Translations under genes and position numbers: made by a program
Shown here: in pieces, positions 7,937 to 15,786 of the stretch
Position numbering within the stretch: the first letter of the stretch is position 1
Layout of the letters: every line of letters starts with the position of its first letter
Origin: Lentzea flava
GTDB lineage: Bacteria > Actinomycetota > Actinomycetes > Mycobacteriales > Pseudonocardiaceae
Direction of reading: 5' to 3'
Length of the DNA stretch: 52,093 bases
Assembly: GCF_014648475.1 (NCBI RefSeq)
Contig: NZ_BMRE01000053.1
Span: forward strand, 1-52,093
The notes under the pieces: model-generated
Database searches by the model: none
What the model was told of the DNA's origin: nothing
Seen by the model: only the letters and a program-made list of their open reading frames with translations

Positions 7937-8889
7937 GGCGTCGGCACCTCCTGGTCGAGCAGGTTCAGCTCCTTCAGCTCGGCCCACAGGTCAGCGGGAA
8001 TCTCGGCGGAGAAGTGAGCGGCGTTGGCGGTCATCTGCTCCGCCGTCCGCGAGCCGATCACCACCGACACCACCGCCGGGTGTCCCAGCGGGAACTGGAT
8101 GGCGGCCTGCGGCAGCGTCACGCCGTGGCGCCCGCACACCTGGGCGATCGACCGCGCCCGCATGACCAGCTCGGGCGGCGCGGTCTCGTAGTTGTACTTC
8201 GCGTCGGCGGGCACCTCCGGCTTCGACAGCAGACCGGAGTTGAACACCCCGCACGCCACCACCGAAACACCGCGCTCGACGCACAAAGGCAGGAACGACG
8301 CCAAAGACGGCTGCTCCAGCAACGTGTACCGCCCGGCCAGCATCACCACGTCGATGTCGGTCTCGCGGACGAACCGCTCCGGCATCTCCCACTGGTTCAT
8401 CCCGACACCGATCGCACCCACGACGCCCTGCGACCGCAGCTCCTCCAACGCCGGGTAGGCCTCGCCGACGGCCACCTCCCAGTAGTCGTCGGGGTCGTGG
8501 ATGTAGACGATCTCCACCCGGTCGGTGTCCAGACGCTCCAAAGAGGACTCGATCGACCGGCGGACGCCGTCGGCCGAGTAGTCGCGGACTCGACGGAAGT
8601 GACGCGGCACGGCGAAGCCCTCGTCGTCCATGCCCTCTCCGTCGAACGGTTCCAGCAGCCGCCCGACCTTCGTGGAGATCACGTACTCGTCGCGCGGCCG
8701 CCCCGACAGTGCGACGCCCAGCCGCCGTTCCGACAACCCGAGGCCGTAGTGCGGCGCGGTGTCGAAGTACCGGACGCCGGTCTGCCACGCCGCCTCGACC
8801 GCGCCGAACGCCTCCTCATCGGAGACCTCCCGGTACAGGTTTCCGATCGGCGCGGCACCGAAGCCCAGACGAGAAACAGCAACCTTCAC
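7933..8889 (-). CDS. Aldo/keto reductase, probable L-fucose (D-threo-aldose) 1-dehydrogenase
   Basis: 318 aa, aldo/keto reductase fold. The catalytic set is visible: D and Y in FDTAPHYG, K in ISTKVGR and H in YIHDPDD. NAD(P)-binding features are the late SVVIGSRTAEQ loop. AKR-type L-fucose dehydrogenases oxidise the pyranose to the lactone, which the downstream lactonase then opens. The start is the GTG at 8889, with GGGAG 5 nt upstream and a GTGA overlap with the mutarotase gene. Oxidation of L-fucose versus L-galactose or D-arabinose cannot be separated from sequence. Confidence 0.85.
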   Translation of the reverse strand: MKVAVSRLGFGAAPIGNLYREVSDEEAFGAVEAAWQTGVRYFDTAPHYGLGLSERRLGVALSGRPRDEYVISTKVGRLLEPFDGEGMDDEGFAVPRHFRRVRDYSADGVRRSIESSLERLDTDRVEIVYIHDPDDYWEVAVGEAYPALEELRSQGVVGAIGVGMNQWEMPERFVRETDIDVVMLAGRYTLLEQPSLASFLPLCVERGVSVVACGVFNSGLLSKPEVPADAKYNYETAPPELVMRARSIAQVCGRHGVTLPQAAIQFPLGHPAVVSVVIGSRTAEQMTANAAHFSAEIPADLWAELKELNLLDQEVPTP

Positions 8890-9197
8890 GGCAGCTCCCA
8901 CACGAGTCGCACATCGGGTTCGGCACCGGAGTAGTCGTCTTCGACCTCCAGCAGTTCTGCCATCTCAGCCTGCCACGGAATGTTCGCCGGGTGGGTGGCC
9001 AAATGGGCGCGCATCGCCTTGTAGTCGTCCACCTCGACGAGGTGGAACAGCTCGCGGCCGGACCGCCAGATCCGCCACGAATGCACCCCGGCCTCGCGCA
9101 GCGCGGCGTCCAGCTCCGCCGGGATGGAAGCGTGGATCCGGTCGTAGTCGGCTTCCCGCCCCTCGCGGAGCCGGGTGTGCAGCGCAACGGTCTCCAC
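8886..9197 (-). CDS. L-rhamnose/L-fucose mutarotase family protein
   Basis: 103 aa, the exact size of the RhaM-type (DUF718) mutarotase family, which interconverts alpha and beta anomers of 6-deoxy sugars. Visible signatures are LREGREADYDRIHASI, the HSWRIWRSGRELFHLVE core and a terminal NIPWQAEM segment. The GTG start at 9197 has AGGAG 6 nt upstream; the permease stop is 3 nt before it. In this operon it would supply the anomer used by the dehydrogenase. Confidence 0.9.
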   Translation of the reverse strand: METVALHTRLREGREADYDRIHASIPAELDAALREAGVHSWRIWRSGRELFHLVEVDDYKAMRAHLATHPANIPWQAEMAELLEVEDDYSGAEPDVRLVWELP

Positions 9198-9200
9198 GGG

Positions 9201-10217
9201 TCACTCCTGCTTCTGGCCGGTCGCGAACCTGGTCACGATCAGCGCGAGGATGATCACCGCGCCGTACGAGGCTTTGATGTAGAAGCCGGACACGCCCTGC
9301 AGGCGCAGGATCTGCTCGACCAGGCCGAGCATCAGCACACCGGACAGCGCTCCGAACAGCGTGCCCTTGCCGCCCTGCAGCGAGATGCCGCCGATCACCG
9401 CGGCCGCGAAGACCTGGAAGATCATGCCCTCGCCCTGCGTCGCGGCGACGGAGCCGAGCCGTCCGGTCATCAGGATGCCCGCGACCACCGCCAGCACCGA
9501 ACCGATGATCAGCACGGTCCACACCACGCGGTCCACCCGGATGCCCGCGGCCCGTGCGGCCTCCGAGTTGCCGCCGATCGCGTACAACGAACGGCCCGCG
9601 CGCAGGTACTTCAGCACGAAGATGCCCACGGCGTAACAGACGACGCAGATCCACACCGCCGCCGGCAGCCCGAGCCAGGTCGTGGAACCCAGGTACAGGA
9701 ACGACTCCGGCACGTCGATCAGCGACTTGCCCTCGGTGATCGCGAGCTGCAGACCGCGCAGCATCGTCAGCATGCCCAGGGTCACCATGAACCCGGACAG
9801 CCCGACCTTCAGGATCAAAAACCCGTTCAGGCCACCGATCACCACGCCGATGAGCAGGCACAACGGCAACGCCATCCACGCCGCGAGCCCGACGTCGAGC
9901 CCGCCCGCCGACGCGGGCACGATCAACGCGACCGCGAGCGCGGGGGCGAGACCGACCGTCGACTCGAGCGACAGGTCCATCTTGCCGACGATCAGGATCA
10001 TCGCCTGGCCGAGCACCAGCAACGACAGCTCGCTCTGCTGGGTCAGCACCGCGATCAGGTTGCCGGGCGTCAGGAAGATCGGCGACAACACAGCCCCGAC
10101 GATCAGCAGGATGATGATCACCGGAACCAGCGCCAGGTCCTGATAGCGCGCGAACTGGAACTTCTGCTTCTGCGGCGGTGGTGCCGGCGCCTGCACAGGA
10201 GTCATGGCCTTGGTCAT
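9201..10217 (-). CDS. Ribose-type ABC transporter permease
   Basis: 338 aa integral membrane protein of the RbsC/BPD_transp_2 family. It has about 8-10 hydrophobic segments beginning near residue 28 (LALVPVIIILLIVGAVL). Family signatures include VGKMDLSLESTVGLAPALA and the IGGNSEAARAAGIRVDR cytoplasmic loop that docks the ATPase. It overlaps the ATPase gene by ATGA. It imports the deoxy-sugar handled by the operon. Confidence 0.92.
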   Translation of the reverse strand: MTKAMTPVQAPAPPPQKQKFQFARYQDLALVPVIIILLIVGAVLSPIFLTPGNLIAVLTQQSELSLLVLGQAMILIVGKMDLSLESTVGLAPALAVALIVPASAGGLDVGLAAWMALPLCLLIGVVIGGLNGFLILKVGLSGFMVTLGMLTMLRGLQLAITEGKSLIDVPESFLYLGSTTWLGLPAAVWICVVCYAVGIFVLKYLRAGRSLYAIGGNSEAARAAGIRVDRVVWTVLIIGSVLAVVAGILMTGRLGSVAATQGEGMIFQVFAAAVIGGISLQGGKGTLFGALSGVLMLGLVEQILRLQGVSGFYIKASYGAVIILALIVTRFATGQKQE

Positions 10218-11701
10218 TCCGAGCTCATTCCTTCAATAGCGGCGATCAGCTCCTGGTCACGCCAGCCACGAGAAAACTCGCGCACGACAGAGCCGTGGAA
10301 CATCACCAGAACACGGTCGCAGACCCGCAGGTCGTCCAGCTCGTCGGAGACGACGATCGCCGCCTTGCCCCTGCGCGCCTGCGCGTCGACGACCCCGAGC
10401 AGCGACTCCTTGGACTTCACGTCCACACCCGCGGTCGGGTTGATCAGCACCAGCACGGACGGGTCGCCGGCGAGTGCCCGCGCCATCACGACCTTCTGCT
10501 GGTTGCCGCCGGACAGGTCGGACACGGGCTGGTCCGGACCGGCGGCCTTGACGTCGTACGAGGCGATCGCGGTGCTGCCGGCGGCACGTTGCGCCGACGG
10601 CCACACGAACCGGCTGGCCGTGCTCATCGTCGCGTTCTCCGCGATCGACAGGTCCAGCACGAGCCCCTGGTGGTGCCGATCCCTTGGTACACAGCCGATT
10701 CCGGCCTTCAGGGCAGCCGGAACGTCACCGCCGCGGACCTCGGTACCGTCCACCGAGATCGTGCCGGACAACGGCTTGCGCAGCCCGTAGACCGTCTCCG
10801 CGAACTCGTGCTTGCCCGACGAGGCACTGCCCGCGAGCCCGATGACCTCGCCGCGCGTCGCCGACAGCGAGATGTCCGAAAAGGACTCCCCGCTCAACGA
10901 CGACACCGACAGAACCAGTTCCTCGGACGAAGGACGGTCTGCGCCGCTGGGCACGTTGAGCCCGCCCGCCTCACCGGTCATCGCCTCGATCAGGTCCGGT
11001 TTGGACATCTCGGCGACCGGCGCGGTGACGATGTGCCGCGCGTCGCGGTAGACCGTCACGGTCTGGCAGACCTCGTAGACCTCCTGCAGGTGGTGGGAGA
11101 TGAACAGGAACGTCACTCCCTTGTCCTGCAACGACCTCATGCGGTCGAACAGCCGCTCGATCGCCGGGCCGTCGAGCTGCGCGGTCGGCTCGTCGAGGAT
11201 CACGAACCGCGAGCCGATCGACAGCGCCCGCGCGATCTCCACCAGCTGCCGCTGCTCGACGGTCAACGCGGACACCAGCTCGTCAGGGTTCACCGCGACG
11301 TCGTAGGTCTCCAGCAGTTCGGTGGCCTCGCGCTTCAGCTTCTTCCAGCTGATCAGGCCCCCGAAAGTGCCACCGCCGAGGTCCTGCCGGTTGATGAACA
11401 GGTTCTCGGCGACCGACAGCTCCGGCACGACGGTCGACTTCTGGTAGACGCACGCGACGTGCCGCCGCCACGCCGCGCGGTCGGCGACGGGCGGCGCGGG
11501 CTCGCCGAAGAAGCTGACCTCGCCCGCGTCCGGAACCTGCATGCCGGTGAGGATCGAGACGAGCGTCGACTTGCCCGCGCCGTTGCGACCGACGAGCGCG
11601 TGCGACTCACCGGCCCGGATCTCGATGCCCACGTCGTCCAGCGCGAGCGTCCGCCCGAACCGCTTCGTCACGCCACGCGCGGTGGCTGCGAACTCGGTCA
11701 T
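10214..11701 (-). CDS. Ribose-type ABC transporter ATP-binding protein (two NBDs)
   Basis: 495 aa, RbsA/MglA-like, two fused nucleotide-binding domains. The first has Walker A GRNGAGKST and Walker B FVILDEPTAQLD. The second has the degenerate P-loop GSASSGKHEF and an intact LSGGNQQKVVMAR signature, the usual asymmetry for this family. The start is the ATG at 11701, overlapping the binding-protein stop by ATGA; longer in-frame starts would run into that gene. It energises the adjacent permease. Confidence 0.92.
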   Translation of the reverse strand: MTEFAATARGVTKRFGRTLALDDVGIEIRAGESHALVGRNGAGKSTLVSILTGMQVPDAGEVSFFGEPAPPVADRAAWRRHVACVYQKSTVVPELSVAENLFINRQDLGGGTFGGLISWKKLKREATELLETYDVAVNPDELVSALTVEQRQLVEIARALSIGSRFVILDEPTAQLDGPAIERLFDRMRSLQDKGVTFLFISHHLQEVYEVCQTVTVYRDARHIVTAPVAEMSKPDLIEAMTGEAGGLNVPSGADRPSSEELVLSVSSLSGESFSDISLSATRGEVIGLAGSASSGKHEFAETVYGLRKPLSGTISVDGTEVRGGDVPAALKAGIGCVPRDRHHQGLVLDLSIAENATMSTASRFVWPSAQRAAGSTAIASYDVKAAGPDQPVSDLSGGNQQKVVMARALAGDPSVLVLINPTAGVDVKSKESLLGVVDAQARRGKAAIVVSDELDDLRVCDRVLVMFHGSVVREFSRGWRDQELIAAIEGMSSE

Positions 11702-12738
11702 TTGGCGATCTGGTTGCCCCAGAAGGCCTTGTCGTCCACGTTCTCCTTGGTGATCAGCGGTGCCGGGAGCTGGTCCTCCAAGCGGCCGCCGCCGACGTCG
11801 ACGATCGTGGAGTCGTGGTCGGTCTTGCCGGGTGAGAACGTCTTCTTCTCCACGGCCGCCTTGGCGTAGAACAGCGCCCACTGCGCGTAGAGGTCGGCCG
11901 GCTGCGACACGGTCGCGTCGATCTCACCCTTGCGGATGGCCTCCAGCTCCGACGGGATGCCGTCGTTGGAGACGATGAAGATGTGCTTGGGGTCGCTCGG
12001 CGGGACCAGCAGGTTCTTCTGCTTGAGCACCTGCAGCGTCGGCGCGAGGAACACGCCACCGGCCTGCATGTAGATGCCGTTGATGTCCGGGTGCTGGTTG
12101 AGCCTGGTCTGCAGGGCCGCCGACGCCTTCGGGCCCTCCCAGTCGGTGGGCTCCTCGAACACCGTGATGCCGGGGTAGTTCTGCTTCATGCAGGCGGCGA
12201 ACGCCTCGGAGCGGTCACGGCCGTTGACCGACGACAGCGCGCCCTGGAACTCGACGACCTTGCCCTTGCCCTGCAGCTTGTCCCCGAGGAACTTGCAGGC
12301 CTTCTCGCCGTACGCCTTGTTGTCGGCGCGCACGACCATGTACGTCTTGCCCTTGTCCGGCCGGGTGTCGACGGTGACCACCGGGATGCCGGCCTTGTCG
12401 AGCCGGTCCAGGGTGGACGCGATCGCGCCGGTGTCCTGCGGTGCCATCACGATCGCCTTGGCGCCCTGAGACTGCAGCGACTGCGCGTTGGCGACCAGGT
12501 TCTCCACCTTGTTCTGCGAGTTGGTGGGGTTCAGCAGGTTGATGCCGAGTTCCTTGGCCTTGTCCGGGAAGTACTTGATGTACGAGTTCCAGAAGTCGGA
12601 GTCCGCCCGCGGGTGGTCGGCACCGATCGGGCCGACGCCGCCGGCGCCCGTTCCGCTGGCACCACCGCCACAGGCCGTGAGTGTGAGCGCACCGGCGAGC
12701 GCGAGGCATACCGCGGCGGTGAGGTTGCGACGCATCAT
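11698..12738 (-). CDS. Sugar-binding lipoprotein of the ribose-type ABC importer
   Basis: 346 aa. N-terminal lipoprotein signal with lipobox LTAC around residues 20-23, a Gly/Ala linker and a Peripla_BP_4-type body (AKAIVMAPQDTGAIASTLDRL, IPVVTVDTRPDKG, FIVSNDGIPSELEAI). It is anchored outside the membrane and delivers the sugar to the permease. Two tandem ATGs (12738, 12735) are possible starts. A 31-nt gap separates it from the upstream SDR gene. Confidence 0.92.
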   Translation of the reverse strand: MMRRNLTAAVCLALAGALTLTACGGGASGTGAGGVGPIGADHPRADSDFWNSYIKYFPDKAKELGINLLNPTNSQNKVENLVANAQSLQSQGAKAIVMAPQDTGAIASTLDRLDKAGIPVVTVDTRPDKGKTYMVVRADNKAYGEKACKFLGDKLQGKGKVVEFQGALSSVNGRDRSEAFAACMKQNYPGITVFEEPTDWEGPKASAALQTRLNQHPDINGIYMQAGGVFLAPTLQVLKQKNLLVPPSDPKHIFIVSNDGIPSELEAIRKGEIDATVSQPADLYAQWALFYAKAAVEKKTFSPGKTDHDSTIVDVGGGRLEDQLPAPLITKENVDDKAFWGNQIAK

Positions 12739-12769
12739 CGTGTCATTTGCCTTTCATGACTGCTGTGTC

Positions 12770-13519
12770 CTACTTCTGGGGACGCAAGCGAAGGCCGTAC
12801 ATGCCACCGTCGACAGCCAGGATCGTGCCCGCGGTGGAACCGGACAGCGGGCTCGCCAGGTAGGCGATCGCGCCCGCGACCTCATCGGCGGAGACAAGAC
12901 GCCCGTGCGGCTGGCGTGCCTCCAGCGCGGCCCGTTCGGCGGCCGCGTCCGGCGCCGAGTCGAGCAGACGGCCCACCCACGGGGTGTCCGCCGTGCCGGG
13001 AGCGACCGCGTTGACGCGAATGCCTTCGCGCACGTGGTCGGCGGCCATCGCGAGCGTCAGCGAGTACACCGCGCCCTTGCTGGCCGAGTAGAGAGCGCGC
13101 TGCGGGAGCCCGGCCCAGGCAGCGATGGAGCAGGTGTTCACGATCGCCGGGGACGGCGACTTCCTCAGGTGCGGCAACGCGGCCCGCGACACGCGCACCA
13201 TGCCGAGCACGTTGACGTCGAGCACCTTCCGCCACTCGTCGTCGCCGTTGGCCGTGACGTCGCCCTGCGCACCGATGCCCGCGTTGTTCACCACGACGTC
13301 GAGGCGTCCGAACCGCTGCACGACCTCGTCGATCGCGGCCTTCACGCTCTCGTCGTCGGACACGTCCGCGCGGATCCCGACCAGCGGGTCCTTGACGTCC
13401 GGGTTGAGGTCCAGCGCCACGACCGTCGCGCCGCGCGACGACAGCAGGTTCGCCGTGGCGAGGCCGATGCCGGACGCGCCGCCCGTGACGACGGCGACCA
13501 GTCCTTCGAAGTCAGTCAC
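12770..13519 (-). CDS. SDR oxidoreductase, probable 2-keto-3-deoxy-L-fuconate dehydrogenase
   Basis: 249 aa, classical short-chain dehydrogenase: cofactor motif TGGASGIG (12-19), NNAG (78-81) and the catalytic S131, Y144, K148. The start is the GTG at 13519, with GGAGG 6 nt upstream and inside the last codons of the dehydratase gene (8-nt overlap). In the L-fucose pathway an SDR oxidises C4 of 2-keto-3-deoxy-L-fuconate after the dehydratase step. It could instead be the first sugar dehydrogenase, with the AKR taking the later step. Confidence 0.85.
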   Translation of the reverse strand: MTDFEGLVAVVTGGASGIGLATANLLSSRGATVVALDLNPDVKDPLVGIRADVSDDESVKAAIDEVVQRFGRLDVVVNNAGIGAQGDVTANGDDEWRKVLDVNVLGMVRVSRAALPHLRKSPSPAIVNTCSIAAWAGLPQRALYSASKGAVYSLTLAMAADHVREGIRVNAVAPGTADTPWVGRLLDSAPDAAAERAALEARQPHGRLVSADEVAGAIAYLASPLSGSTAGTILAVDGGMYGLRLRPQK

Positions 13520-14822
13520 TCTCGCCCTCCATTGCAGTCCACACCGGACCATCGGGGTAGCGGTAGTCGGACAGCGTCTCGTCCTTGAGCTGAGCGGAGA
13601 ATCCCGGCTCCGCGGGGGCCAGGTAGCGGCCGTTCCGCACGACGGCCGGGTCCAGGAAGTGCTCGTGCAGGTGGTCGACCCACTCGATCACGCGGTCGCC
13701 GATCTCGCCGGAGACGGCGACGTAGTCGAAGAACGACAGGTGCCTGACGAGCTCGCACAGGCCGACACCACCGGCGTGCGGGCAGACCGGCACGTCGAAC
13801 TTCCTGGCCAGCAACAGGATCGCGATGTTCTCGTTCACACCCGCCACCCGGCACGCGTCGAGCTGCAGCACGTCGATCGCGCCGGCTTGGAGGAGCTGCT
13901 TGAACACCACGCGGTTCTGCACGTGCTCACCGGTGGCGACCCGGATCGGGGCCAGCGCGTCGGCGATCGCGCGGTGTGCCAGCACGTCGTCCGGTGAGGT
14001 GGGCTCCTCGATCCAGTACGGGTTGTACGGCGCGAGCTCCCGCATCCAGCGCACCGCCGTGTCGACGTCCCAGCGCTGGTTCGCGTCCACCGCCACGCGC
14101 ACCTCGTCACCGACGACCTCGCGGGCGAGCTTCATCCTGCGGACGTCGTCGTCGAGGCTGCCGCCGACCTTCAGCTTGATCATGTCGAAGCCGTCGGCGA
14201 GTGCCTGCCTGGCGAGCCCGGCGAGCTTCTCGTCGGAGTAGCCGAGCCAGCCGGGTGACGTCGTGTAGGCCGGATATCCCTCGCGGGCAACGGTTTCCGC
14301 GCGTTCGGCCTTGCCGTGCTCGACCTTGCGCAGGATCTGCAGCGCGTCGTCGGGCGTCAGCGCGTCGCTGAGATAGCGGAAGTCGACGAGGCTGACGATC
14401 TCCTCCGGCGTCATCTGGGCGAGGAACCGCCAGACCGGCAACCCGGCGCGGCGGGCGGCGAGGTCCCACGCGGCGTTGACGACGGCGCCGATCGCCATGT
14501 GCGCGACGCCCTTCTCGGGCCCGAGCCAGCGGATCTGCGAGTCGCCGATCAGCTCGAAGTACAGCTCTCCCAGCGCTTTCGCGTTCTCCGGCACGTCCTT
14601 GCCGACGACGTGCGGTGCCAGTGCCTTGATGGCGGCCGCCTGCACGTCGTTGCCGCGGCCGATGGTGAACGCGAGCCCGTGGCCCTCCGGTCCGTCGTCG
14701 GTCCGCAGCACCACGTACGCGGCGCTGTAGTCCGGGTCCGGGTTCATCGCGTCGGAGCCGTCGAGCTCGCGGGACGTGGGGAACCTGATGTCCAGGACGT
14801 CCAGCGCGGTGATCTTCGGCAT
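13512..14822 (-). CDS. L-fuconate dehydratase (enolase superfamily)
   Basis: 436 aa, mandelate-racemase group. Metal ligands D246, E272 and E299, the K216-x-K218 pair (IKLKVGG) and H349 (VCPHAGG) are all visible. They align, with a constant two-residue offset, to the residues known for Xanthomonas campestris FucD (K220, D248, E274, E301, H351). The long N-terminal part (FPTSRELDGSDAMNPDPDYS) is also characteristic. It dehydrates L-fuconate to 2-keto-3-deoxy-L-fuconate. I take the ATG at 14822 (TGATG with the upstream stop); GTG 14825 is an alternative. This is the gene that identifies the pathway. Confidence 0.92.
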   Translation of the reverse strand: MPKITALDVLDIRFPTSRELDGSDAMNPDPDYSAAYVVLRTDDGPEGHGLAFTIGRGNDVQAAAIKALAPHVVGKDVPENAKALGELYFELIGDSQIRWLGPEKGVAHMAIGAVVNAAWDLAARRAGLPVWRFLAQMTPEEIVSLVDFRYLSDALTPDDALQILRKVEHGKAERAETVAREGYPAYTTSPGWLGYSDEKLAGLARQALADGFDMIKLKVGGSLDDDVRRMKLAREVVGDEVRVAVDANQRWDVDTAVRWMRELAPYNPYWIEEPTSPDDVLAHRAIADALAPIRVATGEHVQNRVVFKQLLQAGAIDVLQLDACRVAGVNENIAILLLARKFDVPVCPHAGGVGLCELVRHLSFFDYVAVSGEIGDRVIEWVDHLHEHFLDPAVVRNGRYLAPAEPGFSAQLKDETLSDYRYPDGPVWTAMEGESD

Positions 14823-15676
14823 CACGCCTGCCCGAGGGTCTGACGTTGCTTGCCGAGGCCCTCGATCTCCAGCTCGACGACGTCACCGGCACGCAGGTAC
14901 GGCTTCGGCTCGGGCTGGCCGAGCGCCACTCCAGCGGGTGTACCTGTGTTGATGACGTCACCCGGTCGAAGGACGAGGAACTGGCTGAGGTAGCGCACGA
15001 TCTCCGCCACCGGGAAGATCATGTTCTTGGTGGACGAGTTCTGCTTGATCTCGCCGTTCACCCAGAGCCGCATCTCGAGGCTCTGCGGGTCGGGGATCTC
15101 GTCAGCGGGCACGAGGAAGGGGCCGAGCGGGTTGAACGTCTCGCAGTTCTTGCCCTTGTCCCACGTCCCGCCGCGCTCGATCTGGAACTCGCGCTCGGAG
15201 ACGTCGTGCGAGAGCACGTACGCGCCGACGCAGGCCAGAGCGTCCTCTTCGGACTCGAGGTAGCGAGCGGTGCGCCCGATGACGACGCCGAGCTCGACCT
15301 CCCAGTCGGTCTTCACCGACCGGCGCGGGACGAGCACCTCGTCGTACGGGCCCACGATCGTGTCCGGTGTCTTGAGGAACATCACCGGCTCGCCAGGGAT
15401 CTCCGCGCCGGTCTCCTCCGCGTGGTCGCGGTAGTTGAGGCCGATGCAGATGATCTTGCCGGGATGCGCGAGCGGCGGCCCCGTGCGCAGCCCCTCGGTG
15501 TCCAGGACCTCCAGCTCACCGGCTTCGAGCGCGGCACGCACGCGGGCCACCCCGTCGTTCGCGAGGAACGAGCCGTCGATGTCCGGGGTGATCGGCAGGA
15601 GGTCGTATGTGGTCCCGTCGTCGGTCCTCACTGCAGGACGTTCATCGCCGACCGGCCCGAGGCGCACAAGCTGCAC
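14822..15676 (-). CDS. Fumarylacetoacetate-hydrolase-family protein, probable 2,4-diketo-3-deoxy-L-fuconate hydrolase
   Basis: 284 aa, FAH family. Family motifs are GLNYRDHAEE, the metal-binding WEVELGVVIG, the SHDVSEREFQ segment, TWDKGKNCETFNPLGP and TGTPAGVALG. In the L-fucose route this enzyme splits 2,4-diketo-3-deoxy-L-fuconate into pyruvate and L-lactate. The start is the GTG at 15676, with AGGAGG 7 nt upstream. It is the first gene of the operon; the promoter and a palindromic operator lie directly upstream. Confidence 0.88.
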   Translation of the reverse strand: MQLVRLGPVGDERPAVRTDDGTTYDLLPITPDIDGSFLANDGVARVRAALEAGELEVLDTEGLRTGPPLAHPGKIICIGLNYRDHAEETGAEIPGEPVMFLKTPDTIVGPYDEVLVPRRSVKTDWEVELGVVIGRTARYLESEEDALACVGAYVLSHDVSEREFQIERGGTWDKGKNCETFNPLGPFLVPADEIPDPQSLEMRLWVNGEIKQNSSTKNMIFPVAEIVRYLSQFLVLRPGDVINTGTPAGVALGQPEPKPYLRAGDVVELEIEGLGKQRQTLGQA

Positions 15677-15706
15677 GGCCGTTCCTCCTCTGCTCACACC
15701 GCCGAA

Positions 15707-15721
15707 ATACATCGGATGTAT
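15707..15721 (-). promoter_or_regulatory. Operator palindrome overlapping the fucose-operon promoter
   Basis: ATACATC-N-GATGTAT is a perfect 15-nt palindrome with one central base, 30 nt upstream of the first gene. On the minus strand TAGACG, 18 nt, then TATACA gives a plausible -35/-10 pair, with the -10 inside the palindrome, so bound protein would block transcription. Odd-length dyads of this type are used by FCD-type GntR repressors of sugar-acid genes; that assignment is inference. No copy was seen elsewhere in the window. Confidence 0.6.
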
Positions 15722-15786
15722 AGCCCCGCGAGGGCACGTTCGTCTAGGTCTCAGTGTGAAGTCGTCCGATGACTGGAGGGTTGATC

